This document shows, one piece after another, positions 25,830 through 36,772 of a stretch of DNA of 64,000 nt. Position 1 is the stretch's first letter, and every line of letters begins with the position of its first letter. Origin of the DNA: Bacillus testis (lineage in GTDB: Bacteria > Bacillota > Bacilli > Bacillales > DSM-1321); the NCBI RefSeq assembly GCF_001243895.1, contig NZ_LN851186.1:1571933-1635932 (forward strand). Reading direction: 5' to 3'. The notes beneath the pieces were generated by a model. The model made no database searches. It saw only the letters and a list, made by a program, of their open reading frames with translations, and was not told the origin of the DNA. Position numbers and translations under genes: made by a program.

Positions 25830-27299
25830 ATGAAACTACATACACTGCTTTCATCGTTGTCTGCATATACGGGTGATATCAGTCAAAATCCAATTATTAC
25901 TTCCATAGAAAACGACAACCGGCTTGTGAAAACCGGCAGTCTATTCGTATGTGTGAAGGGTTATACAGTAGATGGTCATGATTTTGCTGCTTCTGCGGTA
26001 GCGAATGGAGCGGCTGCGGTTGTTGCAGAAAAACCACTGGACCTTCAAGTGCCTGTTATTATTGTCAGGGACACATCCCGTGCCATGGCCATATTGGCAG
26101 ACCGTTTCTATCAACATCCTACGCAAAAATTAAAATTAATTGGCATCACTGGGACAAATGGAAAAACGACAACCAGTCATTTAATTGAAAAGTTATTGCA
26201 AGATGACCATAAGAAGACCGGCTTAATTGGCACAATGTATACCAAAATAGCCGATCAAGTGCTGGAGACGAAGAACACGACCCCTGACAGTGTGACACTG
26301 CAAAAAACATTCAATGCTATGGTCGAAAATAAAGTGGAATGTGCAGTCATGGAAGTTTCTTCGCATGCTTTGGAATTGGGAAGAGTCCACGGTTGCGATT
26401 ACGATATAGCTGTATTCACTAACTTAACGCAAGACCATTTGGATTTCCATAAAACCATGGAAAACTATAAACACGCTAAAACGCTATTATTCTCTCAATT
26501 GGGGAATGCATACAGCGATAGCCGAAAAAAATATGCTGTTATTAATGGTGATGATCCTGCCAGTCCGGATTTCATCCATTCGACGGCTGCCCACGTAGTA
26601 ACATATGGAATCGACCAGGATGCGGATGTGCGGGCAAAAGATATAGCTATCACATCATCAGGCACCCGGTTTATCCTTTCGACAGCTACAGAGGAAATGC
26701 CAATCGAGTTGAAGCTTATCGGCAAGTTTTCCGTTTATAACGTATTGGCTGCCGTTTCTGTCGGACTTTGCCTAGGCATGAAATTGGAGCAAATTATTGC
26801 ATCTCTTGAAGAAGTCAAGGGAGTGCCTGGACGATTTGAGTTAGTAGATGCCGGACAGGATTTCACAGTGATCGTCGACTATGCCCATACACCTGACAGT
26901 TTAGAGAATGTTCTTCGGACCGTGAACGAGTTTGCCAAAGGGAAAACTTATGTGCTTGCCGGTTGCGGCGGAGACAGAGACAAATCGAAACGTCCAATTA
27001 TGGCGCGTATCGCTTGTGAGCTGGCTGACGTTCCGGTCTTCACTTCCGATAATCCAAGAAGCGAAGTGCCTGAAGAGATACTGAAGGATATGGAAGAGGG
27101 AGTCAAAGGGAAAGACTACCGGGTGATCGTTGACCGGAAAGAGGCGATTGGCTGGGCGGTCGGCCAGGCAGAACGCGATGATGTCATCCTTATTGCCGGA
27201 AAGGGACACGAAACCTATCAGGAAGTGAACAAGGTCAGACATCACTTTGATGACCGTGAAGAAGCAAGAGAAGCCATCCTTTCAAGGATGAAAAAATAA
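25830..27299 (+). CDS. murE: UDP-MurNAc-L-Ala-D-Glu:meso-diaminopimelate ligase MurE
   Basis: A 489-aa Mur ligase that adds the third stem-peptide residue. The P-loop GTNGKTT is at 108-114 and [14 protein letters not shown] in the central domain. The C-terminal DNPR at about 407-410 is the signature of meso-diaminopimelate-adding MurE, so the wall is of the mDAP type, as in most Bacillus. ATG follows GAGGAGG. First gene of the murE-mraY-murD run. Confidence 0.96.
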   Translation: MKLHTLLSSLSAYTGDISQNPIITSIENDNRLVKTGSLFVCVKGYTVDGHDFAASAVANGAAAVVAEKPLDLQVPVIIVRDTSRAMAILADRFYQHPTQKLKLIGITGTNGKTTTSHLIEKLLQDDHKKTGLIGTMYTKIADQVLETKNTTPDSVTLQKTFNAMVENKVECAVMEVSSHALELGRVHGCDYDIAVFTNLTQDHLDFHKTMENYKHAKTLLFSQLGNAYSDSRKKYAVINGDDPASPDFIHSTAAHVVTYGIDQDADVRAKDIAITSSGTRFILSTATEEMPIELKLIGKFSVYNVLAAVSVGLCLGMKLEQIIASLEEVKGVPGRFELVDAGQDFTVIVDYAHTPDSLENVLRTVNEFAKGKTYVLAGCGGDRDKSKRPIMARIACELADVPVFTSDNPRSEVPEEILKDMEEGVKGKDYRVIVDRKEAIGWAVGQAERDDVILIAGKGHETYQEVNKVRHHFDDREEAREAILSRMKK

Positions 27300-27465
27300 T
27301 AGCATGTAGAATACATGCCGATAATATAAATGAGTGTGAATGAATGGTTATGATACAAACAGGTACAGAGATAAAGCTTTTTGATCAAAAAAGAGGCAAT
27401 CAATCGCCAAAACGTACAGGACTATGTAAATCGTTTGACGCACTAGGAAAGGGAGTCAAAAAAGA

Positions 27466-28443
27466 ATGATGGAGCAAGGAATATTTTTTACAATACTAAC
27501 AGGGTTTTTCATTACCGTACTATTATCTCCTGTTTTTATTCCTTTTCTAAGACGCTTGAAGTTTGGCCAGAGTATTCGTGAAGAGGGACCGCAATCGCAT
27601 AAAATTAAATCAGGTACGCCGACAATGGGAGGACTAGTCATTCTGCTGTCTATCGTAGCTACTACATTATTCATGGTAGCAAAATACGATAGCATATCTA
27701 CGAATACCTTTTTATTGCTGTTTGTAACGGTAGGCTTTGGATTACTGGGCTTTCTGGATGATTACATCAAGGTTGTTAAGAAACGCAACCTTGGGTTGAC
27801 ATCTATGCAGAAGCTGATCGGGCAAATTGTGATTGCAATCATTTTTTACTTTATTTATAAAAGTACAGCGGGCTTCACTCCTGAAATCGGAATCCCGGGA
27901 ACAGATCTGTCGCTCAATGTGGGCTGGCTTTATGTAGCTATCATTATTTTCTGGCAGGTCGGGTTCTCGAATGCCGTCAATCTGACAGATGGATTGGATG
28001 GTCTGGTTTCCGGTACAGCTTCAATCGCATTTGGAGCTCTTGCTGTACTTGCTTGGAATAACGGACAATATGATGTTGCCATCTTCTCGATTGCAATTGT
28101 CGGGGCATTGCTAGGCTTCCTGGTGTTTAACGCTCATCCTGCAAAAGTATTTATGGGAGATACCGGATCGCTTGCTTTGGGAGGCGCGCTTGCCACTGTG
28201 GCGCTAATGACAAAAACTGAATTGCTGCTGGTCATCATCGGAGGTGTCTTCGTCATTGAGACATTATCGGTAATCCTGCAAGTTGCCAGCTTTAAGACAA
28301 GGGGAAAACGAATTTTCAAAATGAGTCCGCTCCACCATCACTATGAGCTATCCGGTTGGTCTGAATGGCGCGTGGTCGTGACATTTTGGACGGTAGGTTT
28401 ATTGCTGGCGGTTTTAGGAATATATATTGAGGTGTGGTTATAA
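27466..28443 (+). CDS. mraY: Phospho-MurNAc-pentapeptide transferase MraY
   Basis: A 325-aa polytopic membrane enzyme that moves phospho-MurNAc-pentapeptide onto undecaprenyl phosphate, forming lipid I. About ten transmembrane segments. Conserved loops are [41 protein letters not shown] and the HHHYE motif near the C-terminus ([15 protein letters not shown]). It overlaps murD by one base. A 41-codon open frame (27344-27469) ends across its start codon. Confidence 0.97.
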   Translation: MMEQGIFFTILTGFFITVLLSPVFIPFLRRLKFGQSIREEGPQSHKIKSGTPTMGGLVILLSIVATTLFMVAKYDSISTNTFLLLFVTVGFGLLGFLDDYIKVVKKRNLGLTSMQKLIGQIVIAIIFYFIYKSTAGFTPEIGIPGTDLSLNVGWLYVAIIIFWQVGFSNAVNLTDGLDGLVSGTASIAFGALAVLAWNNGQYDVAIFSIAIVGALLGFLVFNAHPAKVFMGDTGSLALGGALATVALMTKTELLLVIIGGVFVIETLSVILQVASFKTRGKRIFKMSPLHHHYELSGWSEWRVVVTFWTVGLLLAVLGIYIEVWL

Positions 28444-29795
28444 TGAAAACTCCGGATACATTTTTACACAAGAAAGTATTAGTTCTCGGACTGGCCAAGA
28501 GCGGTGTCAGCGCTTCGCTGTTGCTTCATGAATTAGGCGCATTCGTTACGGTCAACGATAAAAAGCCTTTATCGGAGAATCCGGAAGCGCAAGGGTTGCT
28601 GGAGCAGGGGATCAAAGTAATCTGCGGCGACCATCCGCTTGAATTGCTTGATGAGGGCTTTGAGCTGATTGTTAAGAATCCCGGCATCCCTTACAGCAAT
28701 CCGCTTATCGAGGGGGCGGTCCAAAAGGGCATCCCAGTATGGACTGAAGTGGAGCTGGCCTATCGAATCAGCGACGCACCGATCATTGGCATAACAGGGA
28801 CGAACGGAAAAACAACAACCACTACCCTGATATTTGAAGTATTGGAGGCAGCAGGGCTGAATCCGCTCATCGCCGGGAACATCGGTACGGTTGCTTCTGG
28901 CGTGGCAATGGAAGCGAAGAGCGACAACACGATTGTCATGGAATTGTCTTCATTTCAATTGATGGGCATCGATGCATTCAAGCCGAAGATAGCGCTCATC
29001 ACGAATCTGTATGAAGCGCATCTTGACTATCATGGCGATTTTGAGTCATACTGCGAGGCCAAAAGCCAAATCACTAAAAATCAGACGGCTTCAGATTATT
29101 TTGTGTATAATGCCGACCAGGAGAAGGTACAGGAAATCGCCCGGAAATCATCAGCTGCATTGGTTCCTTTCTCTACACATCAAGTGGTGGAGGACGGCGC
29201 GTATCTTCAGGATGGAGCAGTGATGTTCCGTGGAGAGAAGATTATCCAAATTGGAGATATTGTCCTTCCGGGCAAGCATAACCTCGAAAATATATTGGCG
29301 ACTGTGGCCATCTGTAAGTTGCAGGGGGCTGATAACGGGGCGATCCGCAAAGTGCTGACCACGTTTCAGGGAGTGCGCCATCGCCTTCAATTCATAGCTA
29401 ATGTAGACGGCCGCAAATTCTATAACGACAGCAAGGCGACAAATATCCTTGCCACGAAGAATGCGTTGGCTGCTTTTACACAACCGACAATCCTTCTTGC
29501 CGGTGGCTTGGACAGAGGCAATGAATTCGACGAATTGATTCCTTGCCTTCAACATGTGAAAGCGATTATCACGTTCGGACAAACTGCTCCTAAAATCGAA
29601 CGCGTCGCCAAGGAAGCGGGTATATCCGTCATCAAGCGTGTCGATACTGTAAAAGAGGCTGTTCCGGTAGCATTTGGGCTTTCAGAAGAGGGCGATTGTA
29701 TATTGCTTTCCCCGGCTTGTGCAAGTTGGGACCAATATAAAACTTTTGAAGTCCGCGGAGACATTTTTGTGGATGCTGTGCATAAGCTTATATAA
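28443..29795 (+). CDS. murD: UDP-MurNAc-L-alanine:D-glutamate ligase MurD
   Basis: A 450-aa Mur ligase adding D-Glu to UDP-MurNAc-L-Ala. An N-terminal Rossmann-like domain starts [15 protein letters not shown]. The P-loop GTNGKTTTT is at about 118-126. AHLDYHG sits in the central domain, and NDSKATN and [16 protein letters not shown] in the C-terminal half. ATG 28443 shares one base with the mraY stop; a GTG at 28434 is inside mraY and less likely. Confidence 0.96.
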   Translation: MKTPDTFLHKKVLVLGLAKSGVSASLLLHELGAFVTVNDKKPLSENPEAQGLLEQGIKVICGDHPLELLDEGFELIVKNPGIPYSNPLIEGAVQKGIPVWTEVELAYRISDAPIIGITGTNGKTTTTTLIFEVLEAAGLNPLIAGNIGTVASGVAMEAKSDNTIVMELSSFQLMGIDAFKPKIALITNLYEAHLDYHGDFESYCEAKSQITKNQTASDYFVYNADQEKVQEIARKSSAALVPFSTHQVVEDGAYLQDGAVMFRGEKIIQIGDIVLPGKHNLENILATVAICKLQGADNGAIRKVLTTFQGVRHRLQFIANVDGRKFYNDSKATNILATKNALAAFTQPTILLAGGLDRGNEFDELIPCLQHVKAIITFGQTAPKIERVAKEAGISVIKRVDTVKEAVPVAFGLSEEGDCILLSPACASWDQYKTFEVRGDIFVDAVHKLI

Positions 29796-30027
29796 GAGCT
29801 TGTCCAGTGTTATAGATTGATCAGCAATCGGATTTCTTGCATGTTTCGTAATCCATGCCGATCATAATACTTGTTTCATGAATAGGCTTAACAACCAACA
29901 AGAGCATTGCGTATGAACATATGGGCATCATTCTATGTTTTTATGTATGCTGGCCCTGGCTATTGGTTGCTAAGCCTTTTTTTCGTACAAGGTACAGGCT
30001 CTAATATGATTTACAGAGGTGTATAAC

Positions 30028-31128
30028 TTGCGCGCTAAAAAACACAATCCTGATCTGCTATTGCTGATTATCACGCTTACCCTGCTCTCGATCGGTTTGA
30101 TCATGGTCTATAGCGCCAGTGCCATCTGGGCTGCCTATAAATTTAATGATTCCTTTTTCTTCGCTAAACGACAGTTATTATTTGCGGGCGCAGGAGTTGT
30201 CGCCATGTTTTTCATCATGCAGATTGATTATTGGACTTGGCGTAAATACTCAAAAATGTTCCTGATCCTATGCTTCGTTTTGCTGGTGGCTGTCCTGATT
30301 CCCGGTATAGGAATGGAGAGGAACGGTTCGCGGAGCTGGATCGGTGTCGGGGCATTTTCCATACAGCCATCCGAGTTCACGAAGTTGGCAATGATTGCGT
30401 ATTTGTCCAAATTCCTGTCTGAGCAGCAGAAACACATTACAACGCTCAAGAAGGGGCTTTTCCCTTCGCTGGGTTTAGTTTTCCTGGCTTTCGGCATGAT
30501 TATGCTCCAGCCCGACCTTGGTACCGGCACTGTCATGGTAGGTACATGTGTAGTGATGATTTTTGTAGCAGGGGCGAGGATCAGCCATTTTATGTGGCTC
30601 GGTATCATAGGCCTCGGTGGATTTGTGGCTCTGATTGCGTCTGCTCCATACAGAATAAAAAGGATTACTTCTTATCTTGATCCATGGGCGGATCCTCTGG
30701 GGAGCGGCTTTCAGATGATTCAATCGCTCCTTGCGATTGGCCCTGGGGGGTTGTTCGGATTGGGGCTTGGCCAAAGCAGGCAAAAGTTTTTCTATTTGCC
30801 CGAACCACAAACAGATTTCATCTTTGCCATATTATCGGAAGAACTCGGATTTATTGGCGGCAGTTTTGTCATTCTGCTTTTTGCCTTGTTGTTATGGAGA
30901 GGCATCAGAATCGCAATTGGCGCCCCGGATTTATACGGCAGCTTCCTGGCTGTCGGCATTATCAGTATGGTTGCTATCCAGGTGATGATCAATATTGGTG
31001 TAGTCACCGGATTGATCCCGGTAACGGGCATTACGCTTCCATTTCTAAGCTATGGAGGTTCTTCACTTACATTGATGTTGATGGCGATTGGAGTTCTCCT
31101 GAATATCAGTAAGCACTCCAGATACTGA
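30028..31128 (+). CDS. spoVE: SpoVE, SEDS-family glycosyltransferase for spore cortex
   Basis: A 366-aa SEDS membrane protein (FtsW/RodA/SpoVE family) with about ten transmembrane segments. SEDS proteins polymerise lipid II; SpoVE partners SpoVD in cortex synthesis. The upstream GTG 30019 overlaps the AGAGG site, so TTG 30028 (MRAKKHNPDLLLL) is preferred and gives the B. subtilis length. Key motifs are NGSRSWIGVGAFSIQPSE, QPDLGTG, the DPWADPLGSGFQMIQS loop and PVTGITLPFLSYGGSS. The 232-bp gap before it may hold a sporulation promoter, but I could not define one. Position between murD and murG supports SpoVE over FtsW. Confidence 0.93.
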   Translation: MRAKKHNPDLLLLIITLTLLSIGLIMVYSASAIWAAYKFNDSFFFAKRQLLFAGAGVVAMFFIMQIDYWTWRKYSKMFLILCFVLLVAVLIPGIGMERNGSRSWIGVGAFSIQPSEFTKLAMIAYLSKFLSEQQKHITTLKKGLFPSLGLVFLAFGMIMLQPDLGTGTVMVGTCVVMIFVAGARISHFMWLGIIGLGGFVALIASAPYRIKRITSYLDPWADPLGSGFQMIQSLLAIGPGGLFGLGLGQSRQKFFYLPEPQTDFIFAILSEELGFIGGSFVILLFALLLWRGIRIAIGAPDLYGSFLAVGIISMVAIQVMINIGVVTGLIPVTGITLPFLSYGGSSLTLMLMAIGVLLNISKHSRY

Positions 31129-31211
31129 CTTTGGGCCTCTTTGTTATTCGGGAGGTTCTTTCTTGTATGGGCACTAGAAAATTTTGTTGGAAAAATAGAG
31201 AATTATTCACT

Positions 31212-31239
31212 TTGAAAAAAACAGGATCGTTGTTATACT
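31212..31239 (+). promoter_or_regulatory. Sigma-A-type promoter for murG
   Basis: TTGAAA (31212-31217), 16 nt, TATACT (31234-31239). It would let murG be expressed during growth independently of spoVE. Confidence 0.55.
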
Positions 31240-31384
31240 ATTAGCTTGTAACACAAGCAAATGAGAGCGGCCTGAAACGTGAAGAATCAATCTTCTAAAT
31301 AGGTTTGCAATATAGTAAAATAGGGTAAAGCACATTGCGTGATGCATTTTGCATGAAGCGTAAGTACAAGTATGAGGTGAAGGA

Positions 31385-32482
31385 ATGAAGATAGTCATTA
31401 GCGGCGGGGGAACGGGCGGCCATATATATCCGGCACTCGCATTGATAAGGGAAATACAGAAGAAGCATAGCGATTGTTCTTTTTTGTATATAGGAACGGA
31501 AAAGGGGCTTGAAAGCACTCTTGTTCCGAGAGAGAACATCCCTTTTAAAAGCATACATATTACAGGATTCAAACGTAAATTATCTTTTGAAAATATCAAG
31601 ACAGTCATGCGCTTCTTAAAGGGAGTCAGCGACAGCAAAAAAATGCTTAAGGAATTTAAAGCTGACGTGGTGATCGGCACAGGTGGGTATGTTTGCGGAC
31701 CTGTCGTTTATGCTGCTGCCAAACTTGGCATCCCGACTATCATCCATGAGCAGAACAGCGTACCGGGATTAACGAATAAGTTTCTTAGCCGTTATGCGAC
31801 TAAAGTGGCGGTTTGCTTCGAGGAAGCAATTTCTTTATTCCCGAAAGAGAAAACGGTATTGACAGGGAATCCCCGCGCATCCGAAGTCTTGTCTTTTTCA
31901 GGCAAGAAGGGATTGAAGGCGCTTGGCCTAGATGAAAAGAAAGCGACCGTTTTAGTCGTCGGAGGAAGCCGCGGAGCCCGCCCAATCAATGAAGCAGTCC
32001 TGAAGACCATGGCAGAAATCGGTGAAAAACCGTACCAAATGGTATATGTAACCGGAGAGGTCCACTACGATAAGGTTATGGAAGAAATGAAGTTGATTGG
32101 AAATCCAGCGAATGTAGTAGTTAAGCCTTTTATCCACAATATGCCGGAAGTGTTGGCAGGGGTGGAACTTGTGATTGCGAGATCAGGGGCTACCACGCTG
32201 GCTGAACTGACAGCGCTGGGCGTTCCGAGTATTCTGGTGCCGAGCCCATATGTGACCAACAATCATCAAGAGAAAAATGCCGATACTCTTGTCAAAAAAG
32301 GCGCGGCTGTAATGATATTGGAAAAAGAGCTGACAGGCGCCAAATTGATCGCAACATTGGATGAATTATTAGTATCCGCAAATGAATTGGATCGGATGAA
32401 AAAAGCTGCTAAAAGTCTGGGAATGCCGGATGCGAGTGAGCGTGTATATCAGCTTATGCAACAAATAACGGCCAAAAAGTAA
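31385..32482 (+). CDS. murG: Lipid II synthase MurG
   Basis: A 365-aa GT-B glycosyltransferase that adds GlcNAc to lipid I on the inner face of the membrane. The N-terminal glycine loop [12 protein letters not shown] lies at 7-18. GTGGYVCGP is near 100, [12 protein letters not shown] near 122, the second G-loop [13 protein letters not shown] near 197, and the UDP-binding [10 protein letters not shown] with the following [12 protein letters not shown] block in the C-terminal domain. Full length. Confidence 0.97.
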   Translation: MKIVISGGGTGGHIYPALALIREIQKKHSDCSFLYIGTEKGLESTLVPRENIPFKSIHITGFKRKLSFENIKTVMRFLKGVSDSKKMLKEFKADVVIGTGGYVCGPVVYAAAKLGIPTIIHEQNSVPGLTNKFLSRYATKVAVCFEEAISLFPKEKTVLTGNPRASEVLSFSGKKGLKALGLDEKKATVLVVGGSRGARPINEAVLKTMAEIGEKPYQMVYVTGEVHYDKVMEEMKLIGNPANVVVKPFIHNMPEVLAGVELVIARSGATTLAELTALGVPSILVPSPYVTNNHQEKNADTLVKKGAAVMILEKELTGAKLIATLDELLVSANELDRMKKAAKSLGMPDASERVYQLMQQITAKK

Positions 32483-32513
32483 CATGGGATTGACTAAAAA
32501 AAGAAGTGACTGT

Positions 32514-32550
32514 GATGACCTGAGCACTTTACAGTGACAGGTCATTTTCT
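32514..32550 (+). terminator. Hairpin/terminator between murG and divIB
   Basis: ATGACCTG (32515-32522) pairs with CAGGTCAT (32538-32545), followed by TTTTC. This is where murB stands in B. subtilis. Confidence 0.6.
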
Positions 32551-32696
32551 GTATATCCTTTAAAATAAAAAGAGGGCTCATTCATTTCACATAGAAATAT
32601 ACCAAAATATGTTATAAAATATACGTACATTAAGCATTCGGCTGTCTGTTAGGACGGGTGCTGAAAAGGGATGTAACCAATAAAGAGGTGAAGAGA

Positions 32697-33524
32697 ATGG
32701 AGAAAGGAAAGGTCGTTTCTTTAGAAGACCGAATTCCGAAACTAAAACAGCGCAGAAAGAAGAAAGCAAATCGAAGAGCGATCTTCCTATTATCTTTTTT
32801 CTTCCTATTGCTCATTCTTGTCTTGTATTTTCTCTCTCCATTAAGTAATATTGGCTCGGTTTCAGTAAAGGGAAATCAATATGTTACCGATGAGGGCATT
32901 ATAGAAGCCAGCGGCCTGAGCAGTGATACAAGCATTTGGAAGATGAAATCCAGTGCAGTGGAAGACAGAATTAAGGCATTGCCGGAAGTGAAGAAAGCAG
33001 ATGTTTCCATAAAACTGCCAAATAAAGTAGTTATTAAAGTGGAAGAATACAACCGTTTGGGTTATTTGGTCAAAAATGCTAAATATTATCCGATACTATC
33101 CAGTGGGAATTACCTAGATCCTCTCGATAAAGGAGAGGTGCCTATCCACGCACCATTGCTGATCGGCTTTAAAAAAGGGAAAGAATTGAAATCAATGGTG
33201 GATGCATTATCCAAGCTGCCTGAGGAAATAAACAATGCGATTTCGGAAATCCATTACGAACCGGTTAAAAGTGACAAATATCATATCCGCATGTACATGA
33301 ACGATGGTTATGAAGTTACAGCTACTTCAAAAAGCGTAGCGGACAAGCTCATTCATTATCCTGCCATCGTTGCACAATTAGATCCGAAAATAAAAGGTGT
33401 CATTCACTTGGAGGTGGGTTCTTATTTTGAAGAATATAAGTCTTCTAGCAAACTTTCTGATGATCAAGAAGAGAAGGATCGCGAGGAAGGAAAGCCGCCG
33501 GCAGAGGGAAATGGCGAGAACTGA
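32697..33524 (+). CDS. divIB: Cell division protein DivIB (FtsQ family)
   Basis: A 275-aa bitopic division protein. The cytoplasmic part KVVSLEDRIPKLKQRRKKKANRR is followed by a transmembrane segment at about 30-50. The ectodomain has a POTRA domain (SVKGNQYVTDEGIIEASGL) and a beta domain. The tail is acidic. ATG 32697 is chosen because it follows GAGGTG and matches B. subtilis DivIB; the frame is open further upstream. It stabilises FtsL/DivIC and contacts PBP2B at the septum. Confidence 0.92.
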   Translation: MEKGKVVSLEDRIPKLKQRRKKKANRRAIFLLSFFFLLLILVLYFLSPLSNIGSVSVKGNQYVTDEGIIEASGLSSDTSIWKMKSSAVEDRIKALPEVKKADVSIKLPNKVVIKVEEYNRLGYLVKNAKYYPILSSGNYLDPLDKGEVPIHAPLLIGFKKGKELKSMVDALSKLPEEINNAISEIHYEPVKSDKYHIRMYMNDGYEVTATSKSVADKLIHYPAIVAQLDPKIKGVIHLEVGSYFEEYKSSSKLSDDQEEKDREEGKPPAEGNGEN

Positions 33525-33918
33525 TTAGGGAGTGGACCAATTTCCTAATTCACTGTTAAATTGGGATTCATTTGGATTAATATCCAGACTATTGAATGAT
33601 TTTATAAAAAAAGCCTGTTTAAAGGCATAAATTTTAGGTGGAAGTGGAAAGGAATAAATGGGCGACTAATTAAATTAATGTTACTAAAATGATAATTTTA
33701 TTTAATTTATGTTTTATTCGCATTTTCACCGCAAAATTAGCTTTTCTCGTGTTACATCTTAGTGTAGACTTGTAATTAACAGCATATTTATTTAGATTGA
33801 TAGAGTTTTATCAAAACTGTGTTGTTTATAAGTTTATGGTGTTAGCTTATTCACTGATTATAATGACGTATACTTATATCGTACATTTTACCTAATATGG
33901 ATATTTGGATATCCTAAT

Positions 33919-33947
33919 AGAGGGAATGTACTTCTGGTGACGAATTG
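33919..33947 (+). promoter_or_regulatory. Putative sigma-H promoter ahead of ftsA-ftsZ
   Basis: AGAGGGAAT (33919-33927), an 11-nt spacer, GACGAATTG (33939-33947). Each half matches the sigma-H consensus (RnAGGAwWW, RnnGAATww) at eight of nine positions. In B. subtilis ftsAZ is also driven by sigma-H, which boosts FtsZ at the onset of sporulation. A TATAAT at 33859-33864 may be part of a vegetative promoter. The 530-bp gap is otherwise AT-rich and gene-free. Confidence 0.6.
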
Positions 33948-34056
33948 ATACATAACGTGTTACGCTAACGATTTAAAAGAATTCTATTGCAGGATGATAA
34001 AAAGTTTATTGTAAAAAGTGTTTTTATATAATTTCTCAATAAGGAGGTGCCATGGG

Positions 34057-35352
34057 ATGAACAGCAACGAAATTTATGTTAGTCTTGACATCGGTACATC
34101 CAGTGTAAAAGTAATCATTGGCGAAATGGTACATGACAACTTTAACATACTAGGTGTAGGCAATGTTAAATCAGCTGGATTGAGAAAAGGTGCGATTGTC
34201 GATATAGACGAAACAGTTCATTCAATCCGCAAAGCTGTAGAAGAAGCAGAAAGAATGGTAGGATTAGAAATTAGGAAAGTGGTAGTGGGCATCAGTGGCA
34301 ATCATGTCCTTCTTCATCCTTGCCACGGGGTGGTGGCCGTTTCAAGCGAAAATAAGGAAATTACGCAGGAAGACGTGCTGCGCGTCAGAGATGCTGCAGA
34401 AGTGATGACCATCCCATCCGACCGGGAAGTGATCGACATCATACCGCTTCAGTATAAAGTGGATGAACTGGACGAAATCAACGACCCAAGAGGGATGATC
34501 GGCGTCCGCCTGGAAATGAAAGGAATATTGATTACCGGATTGAAAACCCTGTTACATAATACCCTGCGCTGTGTCGAAAAAGCCGGCCTTGAGATTGTCG
34601 AGATTGCTTTACAGCCACTTGCAGCCGGTTCTCTCGTTCTTTCTCGCGATGAAAAAGAATTGGGGGTCGCTTTGATTGATATCGGCGGAGGTTCTACCAC
34701 TGTCGCTATTTTTGAAGAAGGGCATATGGTATCTTCTTTCGTTATTCCCATTGGCGGTGAAATGATCACGAAAGACTTATCCATTGTACTCCGTACGACT
34801 ATGGAAGATGCAGAAAAGCTAAAATTGAAACATGGACATGCTTTTTATGATGATGCGTCTGAAGAGGAAATCTTTGAGGTGCCTATTATTGGCAGCAATC
34901 AAAAACAGCCATGCAACCAGTTGATGCTAGCCGAGATTATCGAAGCCCGCTTGACCGAGATTTTCGAGATGGTCAATGACCAATTGAATAAACAGGGATT
35001 CAGAGATATGCCTGGTGGCTTTGTGCTTACTGGCGGAGTTGTTAAGATGCCCGGCGTGTTGGAGCTTGCCCAATATGTCCTGCAAAACCGTGTTCGCACG
35101 GCAGAGCCGAACTATATCGGTGCAAGGGAGCCACAATACACGACAGCAGTCGGTTTAATCAAATATGCATGCCAAAAAGAAAGATACCAGGGAGTTTCAT
35201 ACGGAAATTCTGCGGTTCCACAATCTGAAAGACAAGAAAAGCGTCAAAACAATCAGACTGAAATGGTACCAGTTAGAGAAAAACAATCGAAAGACCCAAA
35301 GGAAAATGGAAAAGGAAAATTCAAAAAACTGTTGGGTTATTTCTTTGAATAA
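34057..35352 (+). CDS. ftsA: Cell division protein FtsA
   Basis: A 431-aa actin-like protein that ties FtsZ filaments to the membrane. The phosphate-1 motif is in [17 protein letters not shown] near the N-terminus, and the 1C domain is at about 85-165. [18 protein letters not shown] is the second ATP-binding loop and [13 protein letters not shown] the adenosine motif. A linker rich in Gln, Lys and Glu leads to a C-terminal amphipathic helix ([10 protein letters not shown]). ATG 34057 behind AAGGAGG is chosen; an overlapping ATG at 34052 is out of frame. Confidence 0.97.
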   Translation: MNSNEIYVSLDIGTSSVKVIIGEMVHDNFNILGVGNVKSAGLRKGAIVDIDETVHSIRKAVEEAERMVGLEIRKVVVGISGNHVLLHPCHGVVAVSSENKEITQEDVLRVRDAAEVMTIPSDREVIDIIPLQYKVDELDEINDPRGMIGVRLEMKGILITGLKTLLHNTLRCVEKAGLEIVEIALQPLAAGSLVLSRDEKELGVALIDIGGGSTTVAIFEEGHMVSSFVIPIGGEMITKDLSIVLRTTMEDAEKLKLKHGHAFYDDASEEEIFEVPIIGSNQKQPCNQLMLAEIIEARLTEIFEMVNDQLNKQGFRDMPGGFVLTGGVVKMPGVLELAQYVLQNRVRTAEPNYIGAREPQYTTAVGLIKYACQKERYQGVSYGNSAVPQSERQEKRQNNQTEMVPVREKQSKDPKENGKGKFKKLLGYFFE

Positions 35353-35390
35353 GTAAAACCAAGGAATCTAGCGGAATTAGGAGGATTATC

Positions 35391-36551
35391 ATGTTAGAGT
35401 TTGAATCTAATTTAGACGCATTGGCGTCGATCAAAGTAATTGGCGTTGGCGGCGGCGGCAACAACGCTGTAAATAGAATGATTGAACATGGGGTCCAAGG
35501 GGTGGACTTCATTGCCGTTAATACAGATGCCCAAGCATTGAACCTATCAAAAGCAGAAGTGAAAATGCAAATCGGCAGCAAGCTTACAAGAGGCCTGGGA
35601 GCGGGTGCAAACCCTGAAGTGGGCAAGAAAGCTGCTGAAGAAAGCAGAGAACAAATTGAAGAAGCGCTTCGCGGAGCTGATATGGTATTCGTTACAGCTG
35701 GAATGGGTGGCGGAACAGGTACCGGTGCCGCTCCAGTAATTGCAGGCATCGCACGTGAACTGGGTGCATTGACAGTAGGCGTAGTCACTCGCCCATTTAC
35801 CTTCGAAGGAAGAAAGCGGGCGACTCAAGCGCAGGGCGGAATCGCAGCGATGAAGGAATCAGTCGACACGCTAATTGTGATTCCTAATGACCGCCTGTTG
35901 GAAATTGTGGACAAAAACACACCAATGCTTGAAGCATTCCGTGAAGCGGATAATGTTCTTCGCCAAGGTGTTCAAGGTATTTCGGATTTGATCGCCACTC
36001 CTGGTTTGATCAACCTTGACTTCGCTGATGTGAAGACAATCATGAGCAACAAAGGTTCTGCATTGATGGGGATTGGTGTTGCATCAGGTGAAAACCGTGC
36101 CGCTGAAGCAGCAAAGAAAGCTATTTCTTCTCCATTGCTTGAGAAATCAATTGACGGAGCACAGGGCGTCCTGATGAATATCACTGGCGGCACTAACCTG
36201 AGCTTGTTTGAAGTTCAGGAAGCGGCTGATATTGTTGCTTCTGCTTCCGACCAGGAAGTGAATATGATCTTTGGATCAGTCATCAATGAGAATCTTAAAG
36301 ATGAAATTATCGTAACTGTGATCGCTACTGGCTTCAATGAGACAGAAGAGCCTTCTAAACCGTCCAAGCCTAGCTTTGGACAGGTGAGACAGGCACCTGC
36401 CTCTAATCAAAACGGAAGAATGCAGCAGCCACAACAGCCGCAACAACCGCAGCCACAACGGGAACAGCAGGAACCTTCACGTCATTCTGCATCTCAAGTA
36501 GATGATACTCTTGATATTCCTACATTCCTTCGCAACCGTAATCGCAGATAA
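35391..36551 (+). CDS. ftsZ: Cell division GTPase FtsZ
   Basis: A 386-aa tubulin-like GTPase that forms the Z ring. The tubulin signature [10 protein letters not shown] is at about 106-115, the N-terminal [13 protein letters not shown] near 18-30, and the T7 catalytic loop [11 protein letters not shown] near 207. A variable Pro/Gln-rich linker (about 325-368) ends in the conserved C-terminal peptide [16 protein letters not shown], which docks FtsA, SepF and ZapA/EzrA-type partners. It follows ftsA by 38 nt and ends at a strong terminator. Confidence 0.98.
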   Translation: MLEFESNLDALASIKVIGVGGGGNNAVNRMIEHGVQGVDFIAVNTDAQALNLSKAEVKMQIGSKLTRGLGAGANPEVGKKAAEESREQIEEALRGADMVFVTAGMGGGTGTGAAPVIAGIARELGALTVGVVTRPFTFEGRKRATQAQGGIAAMKESVDTLIVIPNDRLLEIVDKNTPMLEAFREADNVLRQGVQGISDLIATPGLINLDFADVKTIMSNKGSALMGIGVASGENRAAEAAKKAISSPLLEKSIDGAQGVLMNITGGTNLSLFEVQEAADIVASASDQEVNMIFGSVINENLKDEIIVTVIATGFNETEEPSKPSKPSFGQVRQAPASNQNGRMQQPQQPQQPQPQREQQEPSRHSASQVDDTLDIPTFLRNRNRR

Positions 36552-36564
36552 CCGCGAATATCAC

Positions 36565-36602
36565 AAAAAAGGGCAACACCACTAAGGTGCTGCCCTTTTT
36601 TG
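36565..36602 (+). terminator. Terminator after ftsZ
   Basis: AGGGCAACACC pairs with GGTGCTGCCCT around a short loop, with an A run before and a T run after. Confidence 0.92.
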
Positions 36603-36655
36603 TGTGTAAAAGAAACACGAATATTCCCCATATCTTTTGCATAAAGTGAACAAGC

Positions 36656-36733
36656 ACCGACAAAATCCTTAAAAAAAACTGTTTTTAATTGCTCAGGAAC
36701 TGACACACTTTTCTTGCATGATTGCGCTATACT
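36656..36733 (+). promoter_or_regulatory. spoIIG promoter: 22-bp spacer and a Spo0A-box-like site
   Basis: CTGACA (36700-36705), a 22-nt spacer, TATACT (36728-36733). The B. subtilis spoIIG promoter has the same abnormal 22-bp spacing and depends on Spo0A~P. Upstream, the minus strand of 36656-36662 reads TGTCGGT inside TTTTGTCGGT, close to the 0A box TGTCGAA and near the distance of the distal B. subtilis site. Confidence 0.75.
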
Positions 36734-36772
36734 TCATAACAAGCCTAATATTTTCAGGTAGGGAGGTACCGG

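Noticed and set aside
29800-30018. Search for a sigma-E promoter and small gene in the murD-spoVE gap
   Set aside because: Several CATA-like strings occur, but none has a paired -35 at the expected spacing; no ORF with a ribosome binding site.
30684-31112. Plus-strand 142-codon frame overlapping spoVE in another frame
   Set aside because: Out of frame with conserved SEDS sequence; rich in Trp/Cys/His, typical of a shifted reading of membrane-protein codons.
33681-33774. 28-codon frame in the divIB-ftsA gap
   Set aside because: No ribosome binding site and AT-driven composition; likely chance.
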